Below are positions 53,549 through 63,566 of a stretch of DNA of 64,000 nt, in pieces. The stretch comes from Capnocytophaga gingivalis ATCC 33624. Its GTDB lineage: Bacteria > Bacteroidota > Bacteroidia > Flavobacteriales > Flavobacteriaceae. Numbering within the stretch: position 1 is the stretch's first letter; every line of letters starts with the position of its first letter. Where the stretch lies: positions 1-64,000 of the forward strand of contig NZ_ACLQ01000031.1 in the NCBI RefSeq assembly GCF_000174755.1, read 5' to 3'. Made by a program: the position numbers and the translations under genes. A model generated the notes under the pieces. It ran no database searches. It was given only the letters and a program-made list of their open reading frames with translations, and was not told where the DNA came from.

Positions 53549-56500
53549 TTATAATTTTAAACCTAAGCTCATACCGAAGGAACGAGTAGAAGGCAAGGAA
53601 GTCTCACCGATACCTTTGTTAGAAGCAGCGATTTCAGGATCCATACCATCCCAATCAAGACCAGTAGTCCAAAGATTGTTTCCAAAGATAGAGATATTAA
53701 CTCCTTTGATATGTTTTTTCTCTGTTAGAGGTACATCATAAGAAAGGGTTACACTTCTGAGCTTAAAGTAAGTTGCATCAAAAATATTTTGAGCATCTAC
53801 CCCACGATAGAAAAGTCCTCCATATGCTTTAGGGCTGAGTCGTGCATCGTTAGGTTGTCCTGCTTTAGGAGTTCCTGGTGCAAATACTCCGGGTACTACA
53901 ATACCTTTCTGTCCATCTATATATTGGGTGCTCTTTTCACGCATTCCATTATCAACGGTTTCACGTAGAGTACCTGTATACATACCTAGCATATAGGCAT
54001 TAGCAAAATATTTCCCTCCTTTTTGGAAGTCAAACAAGAAAGACAAACTTACAGGACCATACTTAAATGAATTTCTAAGTCCCATTGTATAATCAGGAAT
54101 AATAGTTCCTAAGGCCTTAGGTTCTGAAGTAACATATTTACCTGACTTATCTACTAATTTATTTCCTTTATCATCATATACGAAGTCTCTACCAAAAAGC
54201 TGTCCATAAGCTTCTCCTTCTATTGCATAGAGAGATACCAATCCTGAACTATCATTAGTGATTTTGTAACGAGTAGTACCTGGGTAAAGTTTTAAGAGCT
54301 TATTGTTGTTCTTAGCAAAATTCCAACTTACATTCCAAGAGAAATTTCCTACTTTCACAGGAGTAGCTGAAAGAGATACTTCTATACCTTTATTAGACAT
54401 CTCTCCACTATTCACCATTTTGTTTACATACCCATTAGCTCCATCCACAGGAAGCGGAATGATTAAGTTCTTTGACAAGATATCATATACAGAAACATTC
54501 GCTGAAAGTCGATCGTTGAAGAAGCGCAATTCCAAACCTGCTTCTTTAGTTTCCTTAATCTCTGGGACTAGGTCTGGGTTATTTTGAGTAAATGGATGTA
54601 AATATACAGGACTTCCATTAAAAGGTAAGTTAATAGTAGGATAAGTAAGCAACTGATAAGGTCCTGTATCATTACCTGCTTGTGCCCATGCTCCACGTAT
54701 TTTACCATAAGAAAGCCAAGATGGTTTGCTCTTCCATGCATTGGTAAATACAAATGAACCCGTTACTGAAGGATAGAAAACTGGAGCTGATACAGTAGAG
54801 AAATAATCCTGACGGCCTGTTACCTCTACGAAAGCCATTCCTTTGTATCCAAAAGAAGCCATTCCAAAAATACTATTGGTTCGTCTCCAACTACGATAAT
54901 TGCTAGAAGAAGGCGTTTCTACACTATTTTCTAAGTTATAGAAGTCAGGAAGCACAAGCCCTCCATTGGTTTTTCCTTGTACCCATTGATACCTTCCTTC
55001 ACGGCGAGCCAAGCCTATAAATCCTGTAAGGGTAAAGTCTTTCCCTAATTTAGGAGTATAGTGCAAACGTGTTTCATAGTTAAAATCAGAATTAGTATAA
55101 TTAGTTACTACATAAGAAGCTGTCTCTTTTGAACCTACTGCTACACGAGCTTCTGTATTAAGAGCATAAATATCTCCATAGGCCTTAGCTACCCAATACA
55201 AATTATCTGTAAAATTGTAAGTGAAACCAATATTACCAAAGAAACGATGACGCTTGTCATTGCTGGTATTCTCATAGAGCGTCCAGTAAGGGTTATCTGC
55301 ATAACGAGGAGTTCCATCTTCTGCTGACTTTCTATTCCAAGTACGATGTGTTCCATCAGGTGCCTTATAATAATCCTGTAATTTTTGAAGATCCAACTGA
55401 CGCTGTGTCCATGCATATAATACTTTGGAAATAGGATTCTTCATTGTATAAGAGTTTTCTGGGTTCTCACGAGAAGTGATAATGTAGTTAAACCCTCCTT
55501 CACTCTTTAGCTTTTTAGAAAGAGTAGAGTTAAAGCTAATAGAGAGATTGGTTTTTTCCAATTTGGTATTAGGAATAATCCCTGTTACTTCATTATTACC
55601 TAAAGAGAAACGCAAATTAGTTCCTCCTACTGCACGAGATACAGAAACTGAATTAGAAAGGTTAACACCTGTTCTATACAATTTATCTACGTCATTCTTA
55701 GGAGCCTGCCAAGGAACTGGCTTAAGGTAATGTTGAGGAAGATATTTTTCATCAAATGCATACCAAGGTAGATAAGGTGTTCCATCATATTCAGGTCCCC
55801 AGCTCTCATCACTCTCGTAAGCAGCTATATTATAGGTTTGACCATTCTTAGTATACTTTTTAAAAGCATTAGCTCTACCACCCCCAAAACGGTTTTGCAA
55901 CTTAGGAGCAATATAATGAGTTTCAAAAGCCACAGAAGACTTTACATCAATCGTTGTCTTCCCTGACTTTCCCGATTTAGTGGTGTAGATAATCACCCCA
56001 TTACCTCCACGGCTACCATAAAGAGCAGTTGCAGCACCTCCTGAGAGCACGGTCACAGATTCTATATCTTCTGGGTTGATATCCCCAGCAGCATCTCCGA
56101 ACTTACTATCAGCTCCTCCTACTGTTGCCATAGGCACCCCATCAATTACGATAAGTGGCTGGTTACTACCAGTGATACTCCCTACCCCACGAATGGTTAC
56201 ATTGGTATTACCACCCATAGAAGAAGTAGTACTAGTCTGTACCCCCGCTACGTTACCAGAAAGCCCTTGATCCGCATCTGTTTTTTGGGTAGCATATCCT
56301 ACAGCGTTTTTATCACGCTTGATACCCAAAGCTCCTGCTTCTCCTTCTTGAGAGGAAGCGAGTTGAAGAACTGCATCCATGGTGGTAGAGAGACCTACCT
56401 TCATTTCTACATTCTTGTACCCTGCGGCAGAGAACTGGATCACTTCCCCTTCTTTGGCCATGATTGTATAAGTCCCCTCAGGACTCGTTTTAGTGGTACG

Positions 56501-56641
56501 GGTAGTGCCGAAAACCGTTACACTAGCCCCTGCTACAGGCTTTCCTGTGGCATCTTTTACGCTCCCAGAGAGATTCTGCTGAGCGAATGTCATTGTCGTA
56601 AAGACAAAGCAAATCCATAAGAATAATTTTTTTAAGTTCAT
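53549..56641 (-). CDS. SusC/RagA-type TonB-dependent outer-membrane transporter (pair 1)
   Basis: This 1030 aa protein is an outer-membrane barrel that imports glycan or peptide fragments with its SusD lid. It has a signal peptide at 1-20, a carboxypeptidase-like domain at about 22-95 (LSGSVKDATGKPVAGASVTVFG) and a TonB-region variant, GIKRDKNAVGYATQK, at about 103-117. The plug (SSMGGNTNVTIRGVGSITG, PEDIESVTVLSGGAATALYGSRGGNGV) and the barrel follow, ending SFGMSLGLKL. The SusD gene starts 21 bases after its stop. It resembles RagA-type peptide importers as much as sugar importers, so the substrate is undecided. Confidence 0.94.
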   Translation of the reverse strand: MNLKKLFLWICFVFTTMTFAQQNLSGSVKDATGKPVAGASVTVFGTTRTTKTSPEGTYTIMAKEGEVIQFSAAGYKNVEMKVGLSTTMDAVLQLASSQEGEAGALGIKRDKNAVGYATQKTDADQGLSGNVAGVQTSTTSSMGGNTNVTIRGVGSITGSNQPLIVIDGVPMATVGGADSKFGDAAGDINPEDIESVTVLSGGAATALYGSRGGNGVIIYTTKSGKSGKTTIDVKSSVAFETHYIAPKLQNRFGGGRANAFKKYTKNGQTYNIAAYESDESWGPEYDGTPYLPWYAFDEKYLPQHYLKPVPWQAPKNDVDKLYRTGVNLSNSVSVSRAVGGTNLRFSLGNNEVTGIIPNTKLEKTNLSISFNSTLSKKLKSEGGFNYIITSRENPENSYTMKNPISKVLYAWTQRQLDLQKLQDYYKAPDGTHRTWNRKSAEDGTPRYADNPYWTLYENTSNDKRHRFFGNIGFTYNFTDNLYWVAKAYGDIYALNTEARVAVGSKETASYVVTNYTNSDFNYETRLHYTPKLGKDFTLTGFIGLARREGRYQWVQGKTNGGLVLPDFYNLENSVETPSSSNYRSWRRTNSIFGMASFGYKGMAFVEVTGRQDYFSTVSAPVFYPSVTGSFVFTNAWKSKPSWLSYGKIRGAWAQAGNDTGPYQLLTYPTINLPFNGSPVYLHPFTQNNPDLVPEIKETKEAGLELRFFNDRLSANVSVYDILSKNLIIPLPVDGANGYVNKMVNSGEMSNKGIEVSLSATPVKVGNFSWNVSWNFAKNNNKLLKLYPGTTRYKITNDSSGLVSLYAIEGEAYGQLFGRDFVYDDKGNKLVDKSGKYVTSEPKALGTIIPDYTMGLRNSFKYGPVSLSFLFDFQKGGKYFANAYMLGMYTGTLRETVDNGMREKSTQYIDGQKGIVVPGVFAPGTPKAGQPNDARLSPKAYGGLFYRGVDAQNIFDATYFKLRSVTLSYDVPLTEKKHIKGVNISIFGNNLWTTGLDWDGMDPEIAASNKGIGETSLPSTRSFGMSLGLKL

Positions 56642-56666
56642 ATCTCTTGTATATTCATTAGTGTCA

Positions 56667-56674
56667 CAAATTTA
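56667..56674 (-). promoter_or_regulatory. -7 box for SusC pair 1
   Basis: TAAATTTG on the minus strand matches TAnnTTTG and ends 25 bases before the ATG. The surrounding leader is very like that at 61697-61704. The rest of the 320-base gap is AT-rich with no gene and ends in the terminator of the next unit. Confidence 0.55.
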
Positions 56675-56882
56675 CGTTTTTTATTTGAATTATGAACGAT
56701 TTTATTTAATATTTTTTTTACATATACCCACATTAATACTCACTATTATTCATAAATTTAACACCCATTATATATTATGTTTATTATTTTGATTTAATTT
56801 GACAATATAAGAAAATAAATTCTTCATACATAATAATAAGTTGCTACTCTTTATAGATTTTTTATACACTTCTTTGAACAAA

Positions 56883-56939
56883 AAGATTGTCCAAAAGAGG
56901 CTTTAATAGTCTATTTTTAAAACCTCTTTGGACAATCTT
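56883..56939 (-). terminator. Terminator of the second SusC-SusD unit
   Basis: AAGATTGTCCAAAAGAGG (56883-56900) pairs with CCTCTTTGGACAATCTT (56923-56939) with one bulged base, around a 22-base loop. It lies 22 bases past the SusD stop at 56962. Confidence 0.75.
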
Positions 56940-56961
56940 AAAATGAATGAAATTAATTATA

Positions 56962-58569
56962 TTAATGTCTTGCAAAGATTAGCTTCTTAGCCATAGAATC
57001 CTCTGACATATTCATATTTTTAAGGGCTTCTTTATAATTTTCAAAATTAATAAGCTTATATGTAGTCGGATAGTATAGGCGCTCAGGCAGGTCTGTAAGT
57101 TCCGCTACAGTAGAGGTGAAGGTATAAGTAGTCTCACCTGAAGTAGTAGGTTTGTTCAAAGGAACTGTTTCTCCCACCTTAATAAGTGTCTGAGGATATC
57201 CTGTTCTCCTATACTCAGCCCATGCTTCGTTAGGATTCATATATAATGCTATATATTTTTGGGTAATCACATTTTCCTTATTAGCTGTAGGAAGTCCATT
57301 AGCAAAATTTGTTGCTACGGTGGGGTCTACCTCCCATTTTTCCATAGAAGCAATTACTCCTTTTTTATACCATTGAGAATCCCATCCATTTACTTCAGAG
57401 AGTAAGAAACATACCTCTGCATACTCCATATAGACTTCTGCATAATCTGCCTTAAGAATCCTTTTTCCAAAGAAAGATACATCTCTTCCTGAATTAAACT
57501 GAAAGTCAGCCATGCTTTCTTCCATTCCATAAGGCATTCCTACATATTTAGAAAGATCTGTAGATTCTTGATATCCATCTCTTGCTTGGTATTTAGTAAG
57601 CCCCTTGACAGCAAAGTATTTTTGTAAGCGAGGATCCACTCCATAATTACCTCTTTGTCCTTTTAATAATTGTACAAAACTATTAGCAGGGGCATAGTCG
57701 GTACGATTATTCACATAATAGTTCCTAAATATAGGAGAAGGGTTTGTGTTGTCATTATCAAAAGGACGCTCTACTGTATCTGCATTGGACTGCATCACCT
57801 TAGTTCCATCCTTAAGCTCATTGATGGTTTCATTTGCCAAGCTCCTAAGTTGAGAATCCGTCACTTCATGTACACGAACAGCAATACGCAAACGAAGTGA
57901 ATTAGCAAAACGCTTCATTTTTTGAGGCGTACCAAAGATGCGATCTCCTTGAATGAATACATAGGGCTGTGATTCATCTATCTGATCAGTTGCTTCTTTG
58001 AGTTCCTTCAGTAGATCCATATAGATTTCCTTCTGTGTAGCATATTTAGGAGAGATATATTTGTCCATCTGCAAAGCTTGGAAATTAGGATTATCCCTAC
58101 CTCCCCAAGAATAATAAGGGATATCTCCAAAGGTTTCTACTAAGAGATTGAAAGTAAAAGCCATCATAATACGAGCTGCTGCTATTTGGTTGACATTACT
58201 TCCATATTTAGCAGTTTCATTCTTTGTTTTTGGATCCGTATTAAGTTCTATTATATCCTTATAATTACCAGCAGCCTTATAAGGATATCTCCATAGGTAA
58301 TCTCCTGAATTATCTCGATATAAGAATCTACTTTCGGTAGTATAAGTTGTCTGTGCGGTATATTGCATCCAGGAACGCATCATCTGTCCTGAAGTAGTGT
58401 ACACCCTTGTATTACTCAGAATAAGCTTATCAGAGCTATTGAACAATGCATAACTCAAAGGCTTCTGAGGTCTGTTGGGATTGGTATTGATTTTCTCAAA
58501 ATCTTTCTGGCAACTAGTACTTAGTAATAATCCCACCCCACAGAATATAGTTGTTAATATATTTTTCAT
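56962..58569 (-). CDS. SusD/RagB-type nutrient-binding lipoprotein (pair 2)
   Basis: This 535 aa surface lipoprotein has lipobox STSC (Cys20) and the export-type signal QKDFEK. It shares NTNPNRPQKPLSYALFN, SFVQLLKGQRGNYGVDPRLQ and MNPNEAWAEYRRTGYP with the SusD of pair 3 and less so with pair 1. It has an ordinary SusD-like_2 fold and is the partner of the SusC gene 21 bases upstream. Confidence 0.93.
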   Translation of the reverse strand: MKNILTTIFCGVGLLLSTSCQKDFEKINTNPNRPQKPLSYALFNSSDKLILSNTRVYTTSGQMMRSWMQYTAQTTYTTESRFLYRDNSGDYLWRYPYKAAGNYKDIIELNTDPKTKNETAKYGSNVNQIAAARIMMAFTFNLLVETFGDIPYYSWGGRDNPNFQALQMDKYISPKYATQKEIYMDLLKELKEATDQIDESQPYVFIQGDRIFGTPQKMKRFANSLRLRIAVRVHEVTDSQLRSLANETINELKDGTKVMQSNADTVERPFDNDNTNPSPIFRNYYVNNRTDYAPANSFVQLLKGQRGNYGVDPRLQKYFAVKGLTKYQARDGYQESTDLSKYVGMPYGMEESMADFQFNSGRDVSFFGKRILKADYAEVYMEYAEVCFLLSEVNGWDSQWYKKGVIASMEKWEVDPTVATNFANGLPTANKENVITQKYIALYMNPNEAWAEYRRTGYPQTLIKVGETVPLNKPTTSGETTYTFTSTVAELTDLPERLYYPTTYKLINFENYKEALKNMNMSEDSMAKKLIFARH

Positions 58570-58590
58570 TTCTTTATTATATTAAATTTT

Positions 58591-61500
58591 TTACAATTTT
58601 AATCCTATGCTCATACCAAAAGAGCGAGTAGTTGGTAAGGAAACTTCCCCTATCCCTTTGTTAGAAGCAGCTGTTTCAGGATCCATACCATCCCAGTCAA
58701 GACCTGTAGTCCAAAGATTGTTTCCAAATAGAGTAATATTCAATCCTTTGATATTCTTCTTTTCAGGTAGAGGAACATCATAAGAGATGGAGACATTTCT
58801 CAATTTTAAGTAAGTAGCATCGAAGATATTTTGAGTATCAATACCTCCTCGATAGAATCCTTCCCCATATCTTTTAGGAGAGAGTACTTTAGTATTGCGC
58901 TGTCCATTGGCCAAAACCCCATCGAGAACAATACCTCTTTCTTCTACTCTTCCATTTCTTGTAATCAAATCACGTATCCCATTTTCAGTAGTTTCTCTCA
59001 ACATACCTGTAGACATTCCCACCATGTGAGCCGCTGAGAAATACTTGCCTCCTTTTTGGAAATCAAACTTAAAGGAAACACTCAAGTGGCTATATTTGAG
59101 AGTATTGGAAAGCCCCATAGTATAATCTGGAATAATAGATCCTAAGGATTTTAACTCTGAAGGAGCGTATTTACCATTAGCTTGAATGATCTTATTTCCT
59201 TTATCATCATATTTAAAATCTCTACCATAAAGCTGTCCAAAAGCCTCTCCTTCTATAGCATAAAGAGATACCAAACCATATCTATCTGATGTTACTTTGT
59301 ATCGCTTGATACCAGGAGCCAATTTGATCAATTCGTTTTTATTCTTAGCAAAATTCCAACTTACATTCCATGAAAACTTACCTACTTTCACTGGAGTTGC
59401 AGATAGAGATACCTCAATCCCTTTATTGGACATTTTTCCACTATTAACCCTTTTGCTAATAAAACCATTAGCCGCATCAACAGGAAGAGGAATAATAAGA
59501 TCCTTTGAGAGAATATCGTATACAGAGACATTGGCAGAAAGGCGATCTTTGAAAAGACGTAGTTCTAATCCTGCTTCTTTAGTTTCTTTTATTTCTGGTA
59601 CTAATTCTGGATTATTCGATACATCAGGACGAGAATAATCAGGAGCTCCTCCAAAAGGATTGTGTACAGTAGGATAGGTTACCAATTCATAAGGATTAGT
59701 ATCATTTCCTGCCTGAGCCCAAGCTACACGTACCTTACCATAAGAAAGCCAAGAAGGTTTCTTTTTCAAAGCTGAAGTGAATACAAAGGAACCTGTTACT
59801 GAAGGATAAAATACAGGTTTGGAAACAGTCGAGAACCAATCTTGGCGTCCTGTTAGCTCAACAAAAGCCATTCCTTTATATCCGAAAGAGAGCATTCCAA
59901 ATACACTATTGGTACGTCTCCATGAAGCATAATCAGAGGCTTGAGGGGTTTCTTTACTATTCGCTAAGTTATAGAAATTAGGAGAGACAAGACCTCCAAC
60001 TGTTTTCCCTGAAGACCAGCCATATTTTCCATTACGACGAGAGAGCCCAATAAACCCTGTTAGTGTAAAATTCTTTGAAAGCTTAGGAGTATAGTGCAAG
60101 CGAGTTTCATAGTTGAAATCTGAGTTATTATACACTGTTTTAGTATAATAAGGAGTTCCAAAAGAACCTACTGCTTTTCTATCTTCCTTAGTGAGACTAT
60201 AAATATCTCCATAGATTTTTCCTACCCAATATAATTGGCTTGAAAATTCATAAGTAAAACCAATATTTCCAAAGAAACGATGGCGCTTATCATTATTTGT
60301 GTTTTTATTAAGTTCCCAATAAGGATTGTCCACAAATTTGGGTTCAGCATTATTCCATGCTGTTCTGTTCCAAGGTCGCTGATCTCCAGCCTCATTTTCA
60401 TAATATCTTTCCAAATTTCTCATATCCAACTGTCTTTGGCTCCAAGTATAATGCACTATAGCCAATGGATTATTCACTGTATTGGAAAAATCAGGATTAT
60501 CGCGTTCGGTCAAGACATAGTTAACCCCTCCCTCACTTTTGAGTTTTGAAGACAACTTAGAGTTAAAATTGAAAGAGAAGTTTGTCTTCTGCAATTTGGT
60601 TGTAGGAACAATCCCAGTTACTTCATTATTTCCTAAAGAGAAGCGAAGATTGGTCCCTGACAAGGAGCGAGATACAGAAATAGAATTGGATATTCCCACT
60701 CCTGTTGTATAGAACTTATCTACGTCATTATCTGGAGCCTTCCAAGGCACTGTTTTCAGATATTTCTCTGGAAGATATTCTTTGTCGAAAGCATACCAAG
60801 GGAGGTATTGTTGGTTTTCGAATTTAGGCCCCCAGCTTTGATCTACTGCATAGCGAGCTATTTTATATTGTCGTCCATCGATATTAACTGTTTCAAATCG
60901 TTGAGAATCTCCACCTCCATACTCGTTTTGCAGCTTAGGAGCAATATATATTTTTTCAAAAGTTACCCCTGATTTCACATCAATAGAGGTCTTTCCTGCT
61001 TTTCCCGATTTGGTAGTATAGAGAATTACCCCATTACCTCCACGACTTCCGTAAAGAGCTGTAGCGGCTCCTCCCGATAGGACAGTTACAGACTCTATAT
61101 CTTCAGGATTGATATCCCCAGCAGCGTCTCCGAACTTACTATCAGTACCTCCGACAGTAGCCATAGGCACTCCATCGATGACGATCAAAGGTTGGTTACT
61201 TCCTGTAATAGTACCGACCCCACGTATGGTAACGTTGGTATTTCCTCCCATAGAAGAAGTCGTATTGGTCTGCACCCCTGCTACACTCCCTGAAAGGTTA
61301 TCACTGGCTCCTGCTTTTTGAGCGGTGTAACCTACAGCATTTTTATCACGCTTAATACCGAGAGCCCCTTCTTCTGCGGCAGCTTCGGCCTGTGGGAGTA
61401 CCACATCAATAGTAGTAGAAACCCCTACTTTTACCTCCGTACTCTTGTAGCCAGAGGCTGAAAAATGGAGTACTTCATTTTCCTTAGCAGAGATTGTATA

Positions 61501-61671
61501 GGCTCCCTCTGCATTGGTTTTAGCGTTGCGCTGAGTTCCTACCACAATAACAGAAGCCTCCGGTAAGGGTTTTCCTGCACTATCCTTCACACTTCCAGAA
61601 ATTTTCTGTTGAGCAAAGGTCGTAGCTGAAAAAGCTATAAAAAGATATAGCCACAATTTTTTAAAATTCAT
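58591..61671 (-). CDS. SusC/RagA-type TonB-dependent outer-membrane transporter (pair 2)
   Basis: This 1026 aa protein has a signal peptide at 1-20, a carboxypeptidase-like domain at about 22-95 (ISGSVKDSAGKPLPEASVIVVG), an Ala/Glu-rich linker and then GIKRDKNAVGYTAQK. The plug (VTIRGVGTITG, SVTVLSGGAATALYGSRGG) is nearly identical to pair 1. The barrel is more divergent, especially in extracellular-loop-like stretches, which suggests a different ligand. The C-terminus SFGMSIGLKL is shared by all three. Confidence 0.94.
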   Translation of the reverse strand: MNFKKLWLYLFIAFSATTFAQQKISGSVKDSAGKPLPEASVIVVGTQRNAKTNAEGAYTISAKENEVLHFSASGYKSTEVKVGVSTTIDVVLPQAEAAAEEGALGIKRDKNAVGYTAQKAGASDNLSGSVAGVQTNTTSSMGGNTNVTIRGVGTITGSNQPLIVIDGVPMATVGGTDSKFGDAAGDINPEDIESVTVLSGGAATALYGSRGGNGVILYTTKSGKAGKTSIDVKSGVTFEKIYIAPKLQNEYGGGDSQRFETVNIDGRQYKIARYAVDQSWGPKFENQQYLPWYAFDKEYLPEKYLKTVPWKAPDNDVDKFYTTGVGISNSISVSRSLSGTNLRFSLGNNEVTGIVPTTKLQKTNFSFNFNSKLSSKLKSEGGVNYVLTERDNPDFSNTVNNPLAIVHYTWSQRQLDMRNLERYYENEAGDQRPWNRTAWNNAEPKFVDNPYWELNKNTNNDKRHRFFGNIGFTYEFSSQLYWVGKIYGDIYSLTKEDRKAVGSFGTPYYTKTVYNNSDFNYETRLHYTPKLSKNFTLTGFIGLSRRNGKYGWSSGKTVGGLVSPNFYNLANSKETPQASDYASWRRTNSVFGMLSFGYKGMAFVELTGRQDWFSTVSKPVFYPSVTGSFVFTSALKKKPSWLSYGKVRVAWAQAGNDTNPYELVTYPTVHNPFGGAPDYSRPDVSNNPELVPEIKETKEAGLELRLFKDRLSANVSVYDILSKDLIIPLPVDAANGFISKRVNSGKMSNKGIEVSLSATPVKVGKFSWNVSWNFAKNKNELIKLAPGIKRYKVTSDRYGLVSLYAIEGEAFGQLYGRDFKYDDKGNKIIQANGKYAPSELKSLGSIIPDYTMGLSNTLKYSHLSVSFKFDFQKGGKYFSAAHMVGMSTGMLRETTENGIRDLITRNGRVEERGIVLDGVLANGQRNTKVLSPKRYGEGFYRGGIDTQNIFDATYLKLRNVSISYDVPLPEKKNIKGLNITLFGNNLWTTGLDWDGMDPETAASNKGIGEVSLPTTRSFGMSIGLKL

Positions 61672-61696
61672 ATCCTTTGTGTTTTTATTAGTAGGA

Positions 61697-61704
61697 CAAA
61701 CTTA
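61697..61704 (-). promoter_or_regulatory. -7 box for SusC pair 2
   Basis: TAAGTTTG on the minus strand ends 25 bases before the ATG. The flanking sequence (ACAAACTTACGTTTTTT on the plus strand) parallels pair 1. Confidence 0.55.
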
Positions 61705-61858
61705 CGTTTTTTTTCTGAATATCCATCACTTTCTGTATATTTTTTTTAGCACTTTATATTTTTTTAAACATAAATCATACATAATAAATCTTATAAAAAC
61801 TTAATTCATTGATTATAAAGCAGCTTAGAGACAAAGCACACCAAAAGGGGGATAGTAA

Positions 61859-61892
61859 AAAAAGAGACTGTCGGGAAAGACAGTCTCTTTTT
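61859..61892 (-). terminator. Terminator of the third SusC-SusD unit
   Basis: AAAAAGAGACTGTC (61859-61872) and GACAGTCTCTTTTT (61879-61892) form a perfect 14-base stem with a 6-base loop and T/A-rich flanks, 33 bases past the SusD stop. Confidence 0.9.
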
Positions 61893-61925
61893 GTTAAGAG
61901 ATTATTTAATTACTAAAGAAACAAA

Positions 61926-63548
61926 CTAAGGGCGACGTTGACCTCTATCAAAGATAAGTCTCTTGGTAAGAATATCTGTAGTCATCTGCATTGATTTCAA
62001 TGCATTCTGGTAATTAGCCTCATTAATTACTTTGTATGCTACAGGATAAAACAAACGTTCAGGAATATCTGTAAGATCGGCTACTAAGGACTCAAATCTA
62101 TATTTAGTTTGTCCTGCCTCAGTAGGAATATTTAAATCGGTTTCCTCATTTACTTTAATAAGGGTATGAGGATATCCTGTACGGCGATATTCAGCCCAAG
62201 CCTCATTTGGATTCATGTAGAGAGCAATATACTTCTGAGTCAATACATTTTCCTCATTAGCTGCAGGAATTGTATTCAAGAAGTTAGTTATCTTAGTATC
62301 AGCTACTCCCCATTTTTTCATAGAAGCTTCTACCCCTTTCTTATACCAAGTATTATCCCATCCGTTTGCTTCGGAAAGAAGGAAGCATACTTCAGAATAT
62401 TCCATGAATACTTCAGCATAGTTAGGTTGGAGTATTCTACTACTGAAAAATGAAACTGCTACTCCTGATTTAAACTGAAAATCGGCCATACTTTCGTCCA
62501 AACCATAAGGCATTCCTATATAGTCATTGAGATTGTCACTTTCTGTATAGCGTCCGTCACGAGCCTGATACTTAGTAAGTCCCTTAGGAGCGAAGTATTT
62601 TTGCAAGCGAGGGTCTACTCCAAAATTTCCTCTTTGCCCTTTGAGTAACTGTACAAAGCTATTAGAAGGAGAATAATCCACACGATTGCTTACAAAGTAT
62701 TCTTTGTAGATAGGGGCAGGGTTTGTATCGTCACTATCAAATTGGAGCTCTACTGTATCCGCTTCACTTTGCATTACTGCAGTACCTGCTTTTAGTTCAT
62801 CAATGCTCTGTTGTGCAAGGGTTCTAAGCTCTGTATCTGATACATCTTTCAAACGAATCGCAAGGCGTAGGCGCAAAGAGTTGGCAAAACGTCTCATCTT
62901 ATCAGGAGTTTCAAAGATATAATCTCCTTCCTTGAACACATAGGAATCACTGACTATTTGTGCAGCAGCTTCCTTAAGTTCTTTCAACAAATCTGTATAA
63001 ATTTCCTTTTGAGTAGCATATACAGGAGAAATATATTTTTCCAACTGTAAAGCTTGGAAACGTTCTGGATTAGGAGATCCATAGGAATAGTAAGGTACAT
63101 CTCCAAAAGTTTCTACCAAGAGTGCAAATGTATAGGCAAGCATGATACGTGCTGCTGCAATTTGATTTTCACTTTTTCCATAAGTAGTCATTAGTTCCTT
63201 AGTCTTAGGATCGGTATTCAAATCAATGATGTCCTTGTAGCCCCCAGCTACTTGATAAGGGTAGCGCCATAGGTAATCCCCTGCATAGTCACGGTATAGG
63301 AAACGGCTTTCCTTGGTATAGGTGTCCTGAGCTGTATATTGCATCCAAGAGCGAAACATCATTCCTGAGGTGGTATAGTTACGAGTATTCTTGAGGAAGA
63401 GTTTCGTAGATCCATTGAACAATGCTGTAGGAAGTGCCTGTTGTGGTCTATTAGGATTGGTATTAATTTCTTCAAAATCCTTTTGACAACTGGTGGTAGT
63501 ACCCAAGAGAGCAAGCCCACCTAAAATTATGATTGCTAATCGTTTCAT
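61926..63548 (-). CDS. SusD/RagB-type nutrient-binding lipoprotein (pair 3)
   Basis: This 540 aa surface lipoprotein has lipobox TTSC (Cys21) followed by QKDFEE. It is closest to the SusD of pair 2 (SFVQLLKGQRGNFGVDPRLQ, KGLTKYQARDG). It ends with an extra basic tail (IFDRGQRRP) not seen in the other two. It lies 18 bases after the preceding SusC stop. Confidence 0.93.
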   Translation of the reverse strand: MKRLAIIILGGLALLGTTTSCQKDFEEINTNPNRPQQALPTALFNGSTKLFLKNTRNYTTSGMMFRSWMQYTAQDTYTKESRFLYRDYAGDYLWRYPYQVAGGYKDIIDLNTDPKTKELMTTYGKSENQIAAARIMLAYTFALLVETFGDVPYYSYGSPNPERFQALQLEKYISPVYATQKEIYTDLLKELKEAAAQIVSDSYVFKEGDYIFETPDKMRRFANSLRLRLAIRLKDVSDTELRTLAQQSIDELKAGTAVMQSEADTVELQFDSDDTNPAPIYKEYFVSNRVDYSPSNSFVQLLKGQRGNFGVDPRLQKYFAPKGLTKYQARDGRYTESDNLNDYIGMPYGLDESMADFQFKSGVAVSFFSSRILQPNYAEVFMEYSEVCFLLSEANGWDNTWYKKGVEASMKKWGVADTKITNFLNTIPAANEENVLTQKYIALYMNPNEAWAEYRRTGYPHTLIKVNEETDLNIPTEAGQTKYRFESLVADLTDIPERLFYPVAYKVINEANYQNALKSMQMTTDILTKRLIFDRGQRRP

Positions 63549-63566
63549 ATCATATTCTATTTAAAG

